Origin: Magnetospira sp. | Lineage (GTDB): Bacteria > Pseudomonadota > Alphaproteobacteria > Rhodospirillales > Magnetospiraceae | Direction: 5' to 3' | Assembly (NCBI GenBank): GCA_028277325.1 | Contig: JANQGL010000010.1 | Span: 1 to 8,471, forward strand | Length of the DNA stretch: 8,471 bases | Shown: positions 5,680-8,471 of the stretch, in pieces | Numbering within the stretch: position 1 is the stretch's first letter | Layout of the letters: each line of letters opens with the position of its first letter | The notes under the pieces: generated by a model | Database searches by the model: none | Told to the model about the DNA's origin: nothing | The model's input: the letters and a program-made list of their open reading frames with translations, nothing else | Program-made: the position numbers and the translations under genes

Positions 5680-6819
5680 TCACGCGAGGGTATCGAAATC
5701 CTTCGACGTGACCCGATCCCTGGGCAGGGTGGCCCGTTCGGCCGCCTGCGCGAACTGCACCAACCCCGGCGCCAGCTGCACCTGACCGTCGCGGCGCGAG
5801 AACAGCGGCCGCACGGCGTCCAGGCTGAGCAGGGTCAGGCCCTTCTCGCCCTCGGCCTCGCGGACCGTCCCGCCGTTGACCAGCAGCAACGAGGTCACCG
5901 CCTGGTCGATCCGCCGCTGCAGGACGTTCAGGTCGCGCTCCTGGCTGGACTCGACGCCACGCTGATCCTGGCGCACCGCCTGCGGGCCGTAGGTGGCGAC
6001 CCGTTGCGGCTCGTTGCCGCGCGCCGCCGGCGGCAGTTCACGCGCCACCTCCGGCCGCGTCCCCAGGGCAATCGCCTGCGAGCGCACCGCTTCCGAGGAC
6101 CCGGTGAACAGGAGGCCGCTTTCCACCTTGGCGAGATCGATCTCGCTGCCGGTGATCTCGCGGGCATAGGCCGCCAGGTCGCCGCTCGCCAGGACCGCCC
6201 CGGCGGTGCGCTCGACGCTGACGTCGATCGCGCCGTAGCTGAACGCGACCCCGGCCCCGGCGGCGCCGAGGCGGATCTGAAGGTCCTGGACGCTGATCGA
6301 CACGTCGACCGAATCCAGGCCGCCCACCGCGCCGCCGCTGGTGGTGGTGATCGGCGGGGCGTTGAAGCCATCGAGGGCCTGCGAGACCTTCTGGACCACG
6401 CTGGCGCCGTTGCCGTCGCCGGCCAGCGCATCCTGCTCGATCTGGTTGCCCACCTTCTCGGCGACGCCGGACGAGGTTTCCCCGGTCTGGCCGAGGATCA
6501 CGAACAGGGTCGACAGTTCCACCTTGAGGGCCGCCACCGCATAGGACAGGGCGCGCGCCGGCGACACCCCGGTCACCGTCGGCAAGGCGGCGCGGGGAAT
6601 GGTTTTCAGGTCGACCACCACGCCCGACTTCTGATCCTCGGTCGGGTCCCCGGTCTTGTTCTGCCGCTCGCTCTCGACCGGCTTCTGCAACTCCTTGGCC
6701 TGCTCCTGCTGCAGGCGCTCGAGCTCGGGTCGTTCGGCAGGCTGGGGCTGGACGCCGCGCCCATCGCCCTTGGGTTGCACCTGTTGACTCGGCAGGCCGC
6801 CGATGGTGCTCTCGTTCAT
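5680..6819 (-). CDS. Unrecognised 379-residue protein, Cys/His/Trp-free
   Basis: I do not recognise this protein. The start is secure: AAGGAGGA (6827-6834), a near-perfect ribosome binding site, is 7 bases before the ATG. There is no signal peptide or membrane segment. Residues 1-65 are polar and rich in Gln, Glu and Lys (PELERLQQEQAKELQK, about 31-46, could be helical or coiled coil). Residues 78-150 look helical and mildly hydrophobic (ALSYAVAALKVELSTLFVIL, 90-109). Residues 165-212 look beta-rich (VDVSISVQDLQIRLGAAG, VAFSYGAIDVSVERTAG). Residues 285-360 are helical and charged. The sequence contains no Cys, His or Trp and only the initiator Met, a composition seen in exported filament or hook-type proteins, but that is a hint and not a call. 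It is convergent with the response regulator and divergent from secA. Confidence 0.8.
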   Translation of the reverse strand: MNESTIGGLPSQQVQPKGDGRGVQPQPAERPELERLQQEQAKELQKPVESERQNKTGDPTEDQKSGVVVDLKTIPRAALPTVTGVSPARALSYAVAALKVELSTLFVILGQTGETSSGVAEKVGNQIEQDALAGDGNGASVVQKVSQALDGFNAPPITTTSGGAVGGLDSVDVSISVQDLQIRLGAAGAGVAFSYGAIDVSVERTAGAVLASGDLAAYAREITGSEIDLAKVESGLLFTGSSEAVRSQAIALGTRPEVARELPPAARGNEPQRVATYGPQAVRQDQRGVESSQERDLNVLQRRIDQAVTSLLLVNGGTVREAEGEKGLTLLSLDAVRPLFSRRDGQVQLAPGLVQFAQAAERATLPRDRVTSKDFDTLA

Positions 6820-6826
6820 CGCTCAA

Positions 6827-6834
6827 TCCTCCTT
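6827..6834 (-). promoter_or_regulatory. Strong ribosome binding site of the orphan gene
   Basis: On the minus strand AAGGAGGA is 7 bases before the ATG at 6817-6819. It is the best match to the anti-Shine-Dalgarno sequence in the window and fixes the start of the unrecognised gene. It implies that the gene is genuinely and efficiently translated. Confidence 0.8.
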
Positions 6835-6896
6835 CTGAGGGACACGCGCCCGCGCGTCGGTCACGCGCCTTGGTCCGGGCTTCTGCCCTGGCATCG

Positions 6897-6918
6897 CAAA
6901 ACGAACTAATTCGTTTTG
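6897..6918. promoter_or_regulatory. Candidate operator: AT-rich palindrome between the orphan gene and secA
   Basis: CAAAACGAA (6897-6905) and TTCGTTTTG (6910-6918) are perfect 9-base arms around CTAA, and are strikingly AT-rich for this DNA. The right arm overlaps a TTGACA at 6916-6921 on the plus strand. On the minus strand a TTGATA (6925-6930) sits just upstream, so the palindrome would occupy the spacer and -10 zone of an orphan-gene promoter. Such placement suits a repressor of the TetR or MarR type, but no regulator for it is in the window and the assignment is inference. Confidence 0.55.
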
Positions 6919-6972
6919 ACATGGTATCAAGAATTCCGTCGGAAGGCCAGCGCCAATGGTCCGGGGCCGTCG

Positions 6973-7001
6973 TTGACAGGATCGGTCCCCCCCTCTATCT
7001 C
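6973..7001 (+). promoter_or_regulatory. Probable secA promoter
   Basis: A consensus TTGACA -35 box (6973-6978) is followed 17 bases later by TATCTC (6996-7001). Transcription would start near 7008, leaving a leader of about 70 bases before the secA ATG that contains the hairpin at 7015-7038. The -10 box is imperfect, but this is the best promoter match in the window. Confidence 0.5.
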
Positions 7002-7014
7002 TTGGGCCAACCAT

Positions 7015-7038
7015 GAACGCCGGTTGCGATCGGCGTTC
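7015..7038 (+). promoter_or_regulatory. Hairpin in the secA leader
   Basis: GAACGCCG (7015-7022) pairs with CGGCGTTC (7031-7038). The stem can extend by one G-U and one U-A pair to close a TGCG tetraloop, giving ten pairs. It lies immediately downstream of the inferred transcription start and about 40 bases before the start codon. No U-tract follows, so it is not an intrinsic terminator. It could stabilise the 5' end or regulate translation. The ribosome binding site (7067-7070) is outside the stem. Confidence 0.5.
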
Positions 7039-7077
7039 CGCGTATCGACGATCAGGACACAGCCCCGAGGTTTCCCC

Positions 7078-8471
<1,394 letters not shown>

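Noticed and set aside
6844..6857. ACGCG-CCCG-CGCGT hairpin upstream of the orphan gene
   Set aside because: A five-pair stem of alternating CG is expected by chance in DNA of this composition.

Overview
The window is high-GC DNA with tightly packed genes on both strands. It most resembles an alphaproteobacterium, perhaps of the Rhodospirillales type. The evidence is the strong G/C third-position bias (which also produces many long antisense ORFs), an Fnr-type regulator with an N-terminal cysteine cluster, a secreted parvulin followed by argJ and mutT next to a divergent secA, and a CheY-like protein with an FGPDRRR tail. The taxonomic call is inference from gene content. No RNA gene, insertion sequence, CRISPR array or phage gene was seen.

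Layout from left to right. (1) Positions 1-200, minus strand: the N-terminal part of a Crp/Fnr-family regulator that runs off the left edge. (2) 201-540: a 340-base divergent intergenic region holding three inverted repeats and a weak promoter. (3) 541-2295, plus strand: a secreted multidomain protein with a divergent phosphodiester-glycosidase-like (NAGPA) domain, a cysteine-rich segment, a poly-proline hinge and a C-terminal WxGTW domain. (4) 2314-4857, minus strand: a three-gene operon read as parvulin prolyl isomerase, then argJ, then mutT, with short gaps or overlaps. (5) 4858-5053: a divergent promoter region with a long inverted repeat. (6) 5054-5662, plus strand: a single-domain response regulator with a disordered tail. 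(7) 5680-6819, minus strand: an unrecognised 379-residue protein without Cys, His or Trp, convergent with the response regulator. (8) 6820-7077: a divergent region with an AT-rich palindrome, a promoter with a consensus -35 box, and a leader hairpin. (9) 7078 to the right edge, plus strand: the N-terminal 464 codons of secA.

Functionally, secA (export motor) and the periplasmic parvulin (folding of exported proteins) belong to the Sec pathway. argJ is arginine biosynthesis and mutT is nucleotide-pool sanitation. As I recall, secA beside a divergent parvulin-argJ-mutT run is a recurrent arrangement in alphaproteobacteria. Here two convergent genes, a response regulator and an orphan, lie between the two halves. 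Both the orphan gene and secA start from an intergenic region with a strong palindrome. I found no convincing new defence or mobile system. The most interesting unexplained items are the orphan gene with its palindrome, the inverted repeats in the divergent promoter regions, and the architecture of the secreted glycosidase-like protein.
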